Shown here piece after piece: positions 31,338 to 33,440 of a DNA stretch of 33,440 bases (its first letter is position 1; every line of letters starts with the position of its first letter). The notes below the pieces were generated by a model that saw nothing but the letters and a program-made list of their open reading frames with translations, ran no database searches and was not told the origin of the DNA. Source of the DNA: an uncultured Prevotellaceae bacterium (GTDB lineage Bacteria; Bacteroidota; Bacteroidia; Bacteroidales; Bacteroidaceae); NCBI GenBank assembly GCA_902803475.1, contig CADCPZ010000031.1:1-33440 (forward strand), given 5' to 3'. The translations under genes and the position numbers were made by a program.

Positions 31338-32174
31338 TTACCTCACAAAAACTATATCTCTATGATATGCTAAGAAATCTTTGCCTGGTTTATAATCTGT
31401 TGGCAAAGTTATTTTCTGCCCATCAATACAAGCAAAGTGTTTATCGAAAAAGTCTTCACTCTCATACTCTAGCAGAGCTGGAGAAAGACACACCTTATAA
31501 TCGTCTGGCGAGATAGTGATGAGTCCTTTGTCAAAAGCTTTGTCATATAAGGCAGAAAGACAGATTCCATTACAGGGATTTAGCCGATTATTTTTGTATT
31601 CGACATCTGACCACGGAATAATATGACTGGCGAGTAATAACTGAGGAACATCAATGCCTGTCAAAGCACAACGACTATTGTAGTTGTTGAGTATCATCCG
31701 ACGGAAATAGTCTTGTCCTCTTCTGTGTTTTGCCGTCGTAATCTTATCTTCTCCTTCCTTTGTAATGTCAAAGTGGCGAATTAGCTTTTCTGAGATTGTT
31801 TGGGGATTGATTTCCTGATTCACTATTTCATCTGCAGCCTTATCCTGTTCAAACTTAATATAATTTATATAGCTACCCAAAGCAGCTGAACAATAATTGT
31901 TCAATGGATAGCTAGTTTGTGCTGGATTTCCATTGTCAAAGATGTTTGGCTTTTTATCCCTCATCTTTTTCACTTCAACTTTGACCAAGTTTAGAATTTC
32001 CTCAATGATTATAGGGTCATTAATATCATAAAGTGATTTACCATTAAGGTTTATCACATCTTGATATTTCAATACAATATCTAGTATATCAATGGCTTTG
32101 GCATAACTGTATGCTCTACCGGATTTCTTTGTAGAATTCTGAGCATTAAAGTCTATAAAACCCTTTCTGTTCAT
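31338..32174 (-). CDS. HNH endonuclease, first gene of the restriction operon
   Basis: A 278-residue protein. The C-terminal half is an HNH_2-type domain: RRGQDYFRRMILNNYNSRCA (151-170), ALTGI, LLASHIIPWSD with His184, and RLNPCNGICLSALYDKAFD with Asn202. In relatives I recall a histidine at the LxDxAFD position; here it is Tyr210, so the last metal or base residue may differ. The N-terminal 145 residues are helical with no known motif. As the first gene of a Sau3AI-type system, it may be a second nuclease for modified or invading DNA, or an accessory. Preceded by a structured leader and a terminator 21 bp before its ATG. Confidence 0.85.
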   Translation of the reverse strand: MNRKGFIDFNAQNSTKKSGRAYSYAKAIDILDIVLKYQDVINLNGKSLYDINDPIIIEEILNLVKVEVKKMRDKKPNIFDNGNPAQTSYPLNNYCSAALGSYINYIKFEQDKAADEIVNQEINPQTISEKLIRHFDITKEGEDKITTAKHRRGQDYFRRMILNNYNSRCALTGIDVPQLLLASHIIPWSDVEYKNNRLNPCNGICLSALYDKAFDKGLITISPDDYKVCLSPALLEYESEDFFDKHFACIDGQKITLPTDYKPGKDFLAYHRDIVFVR

Positions 32175-32194
32175 TTTCTTTTCCTATGGGCCAT

Positions 32195-32228
32195 AAAAAA
32201 GCCCTCTTTCTTTGTTTTGAAAGAGGGC
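32195..32228 (-). terminator. Intrinsic terminator between the leader RNA and the HNH gene
   Basis: The minus strand reads GCCCTCTTTC, an 8-nt loop, GAAAGAGGGC, then TTTTTT. The 10-bp stem (32201-32210 with 32219-32228) is perfect. It stands only 21 bp before the HNH start codon, so it can end the leader RNA or act as an attenuator for the operon. Confidence 0.85.
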
Positions 32229-32424
32229 GCAGAAGAAAGATGTGTTTAAGCAAGGTTTAGGACAACCCACATCAGACAACAATCAATCTGTCCACGCCCT
32301 CATATGAAGAGCGCAAACATCCGATGGCTTGTCTAACTGATGTGTTTGCTGAGGTCCTAATTCTGCTTAATCAGTCAAATCAAGGATGTATTTACTCAGT
32401 ATTAAAGTTATTTTATTTATACGA
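32195..32424 (-). ncRNA. Candidate structured RNA upstream of the restriction operon
   Basis: A promoter (32428-32458) and the terminator at 32195-32228 delimit a transcript of about 230 nt with no good open frame. Outer stem: 32354-32368 with 32248-32263 (TTAGGAC/GTCCTAA plus AAGCA/TGCTT, around a small internal loop). Second stem: CACATCAG/CTGATGTG (32337-32344 with 32268-32275) extended by ACAA/TTGT across a bulge. Apical hairpin: 32295-32300 with 32308-32313. An alternative GCAAACA/TGTTTGC pairing competes with the second stem. It could be a free small RNA with a 6S-like rod shape, or an attenuating leader. Class not identified. Confidence 0.55.
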
Positions 32425-32427
32425 CCG

Positions 32428-32458
32428 CAAAGGTAATAAAAAATGAGCGAAACACCAA
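32428..32458 (-). promoter_or_regulatory. Promoter of the leader RNA and restriction operon
   Basis: The minus strand has TACCTTTG at 32428-32435 and TTG at 32456-32458 with a 20-bp spacer. The predicted start is at about 32421-32424, roughly 250 nt before the HNH ATG. Confidence 0.75.
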
Positions 32459-32670
32459 ATTTATTTGAGTTTTTCTGAAATACAAAAGAGATCTATTTCG
32501 ACAGTGGCACAGTTGTACACAAAGGGGACTGTCCTAGGGTGTTAAGTTAACTTGTATTTTTTCCGAACCGATGGAGCAGCGAGCACCATTATGCTTGTAT
32601 ATTTGGTCGAGTCGTGAAAGAGGAAGACGGAGTCACGTGAGTATCTTGGAAAACTGAATTCGAACAATAA

Positions 32671-32871
32671 AACAGTTGAACAGTTGAACAGTTGAACAGT
32701 TGAACAGTTACTTGTTTGCAGATTACAATAGAGATAAAATGGAACATGTAAAGAACTTTTACTATATATATAATATATATATATATTATATATATAGTAA
32801 CTCTAAATTCTACCTTCTTTGCAGTTTGCATTTGATAAACTGTTCAACTGTTCAACTGTTCAACTGTTCAA
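32671..32871. repeat. Inverted 8-bp repeat arrays around a 42-bp AT palindrome
   Basis: Left arm: AACAGTTG repeated four times plus seven bases (32671-32709). Right arm: AACTGTTC four times plus two bases (32838-32871), the reverse complement of the left. Between them a perfect 42-bp palindrome (32759-32800), TTACTATATATATAATATAT and its complement, is near the centre. The whole could form a cruciform or a very long RNA hairpin. The flanking stretch 32459-32670 holds no gene I can support. Confidence 0.85.
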
Positions 32872-33096
32872 ATATTGCACTTTCTTATAAGTATTATTTT
32901 TAAAAACTTCTTTACAAATTAAGCAAGGGATAATAGCGTAAATATAAAACTATCATTACCTCCCCAAAACCTCATCATTACCTATAAAATACAAGGTCAG
33001 TAGTGTATTTCTCCCGTTTCGAAATTTTATAAAACGCTAATAATAAAGTGTTTACAAAGAAAATGCAATTTATGATGTAAAAAGTACACCAAAAAC

Positions 33097-33127
33097 TTGC
33101 AGGATTCAAAATATTGTTGTACCTTTG
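33097..33127 (+). promoter_or_regulatory. Promoter reading out of the right end of the window
   Basis: TTG at 33097-33099, a 20-bp spacer and TACCTTTG at 33120-33127. No credible coding region follows inside the window; the transcript would cross the small palindromes at 33159-33216 and leave the window. The stretch 32872-33096 shows only a short ATCATTACCT direct repeat. Confidence 0.6.
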
Positions 33128-33158
33128 CATTGTGAGAGATGATAGAAGTCGAAGTTCA

Positions 33159-33216
33159 AAAGGTGACCTTTCGCACTCCAAAAGCTTACCTTTTAGCGCG
33201 CAAAAGCATAGCTTTT
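33159..33216. repeat. Three phased short palindromes
   Basis: AAAGGTGACCTTT (33159-33171), AAAAGCTTACCTTTT (33180-33194) and AAAAGCATAGCTTTT (33202-33216) start 21-22 bp apart, two helical turns. They share the A-rich/T-rich arms with different centres. Related to 22977-22995. The remaining 33217-33440 contains an ATGGGC-GAT-GCCCAT palindrome but no gene I can support. Confidence 0.65.
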
Positions 33217-33440
33217 ACATTGCGAAACGTGTAATGCACAATGCGTATTTGAAAGAATATTACAAAATAGAAAAACCACCCTCCCAATTTGGGCGAGTGG
33301 TTGTAAGTAAAAGACACACTCGGATAATTTTCGAACACTAATCGCACAAATCGGACGAATAAAAGAAAACCTTAAAAACCCTTTGCTGTTGTTCATGGGC
33401 GATGCCCATACGTTTCCAATCCGTTCATCAGCGCATGCAA

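Noticed and set aside
32512-32560. Possible insertion-sequence end (GGGGACTGTCCTAGGGTGTT)
   Set aside because: It resembles some transposon termini, but no partner end, target duplication or transposase is visible.
32671-32871. CRISPR array
   Set aside because: Units are 8 bp with no spacers and no cas genes nearby.
33114-33396. Short frames on both strands at the right end
   Set aside because: They run through palindromic repeats and promoter sequence and show no family features.

Overview
The window reads as a chromosome segment of a Bacteroidales bacterium, most likely Prevotella or a close relative. The reasons are: promoters of the Bacteroidetes type (TTG, a 19-21 bp spacer, then TAnnTTTG) before many genes; almost no Shine-Dalgarno sequences; large secreted Ig-like proteins with typical Prevotella C-termini; a T9SS plug (DUF5103) protein; a DUF4301 protein; a eukaryote-like (GH13_8) glycogen branching enzyme; and a hybrid malic enzyme.

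Layout. (1) 1-4.9 kb, minus strand: two paralogous secreted Ig-like proteins with a 56-residue gene between them, behind a 275-nt leader full of long-range complementary segments. (2) 4.9-6.3 kb: duplicated promoter modules, direct repeats, a stand-alone kinase-fold protein of the 'polyvalent protein' type, and a gene-free stretch of palindromes and CTGTCAGTCT repeats. (3) 6.3-22.8 kb, core genome: a minus-strand group (DUF4301, OmpA-like lipoprotein, mtgA, pcrA/uvrD); a plus-strand group (RelA-type synthetase, malic enzyme, T9SS plug); and a minus-strand group (MORN protein, YhcH, glgB, DUF6057-like membrane protein). (4) 22.8-27.4 kb, accessory: a DUF4160/DUF2442 pair and small secreted, lipoprotein, membrane and unknown proteins. 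(5) 27.4-32.5 kb: a four-gene restriction-modification operon (HNH nuclease, Sau3AI/MutH-like endonuclease, C5 cytosine methyltransferase with an extra C-terminal domain, and an accessory protein). It ends at a clear intrinsic terminator and is preceded by a promoter, a foldable ~125-nt RNA and another intrinsic terminator just before the first gene. (6) 32.5-33.4 kb: no convincing gene, but a 42-bp AT palindrome nested between two oppositely oriented arrays of an 8-bp repeat, and a promoter that reads out of the window over three phased small palindromes.

How it works together: the MORN-yhcH-glgB-DUF6057 genes look co-transcribed, with a TGATG stop-start overlap between the last two. maeB and the plug gene share the same kind of overlap. 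The restriction and methylation genes overlap by 8 nt and probably recognise GATC, inferred from the Sau3AI likeness. The least explained elements are the non-coding ones: the two structured leaders (4.68-4.89 kb and 32.2-32.4 kb), a promoter cassette present in three copies, and a G/C-rich repeat family that sits next to stop codons and in one case codes for part of PcrA. All conclusions come from reading the sequence; no search or folding program was run.
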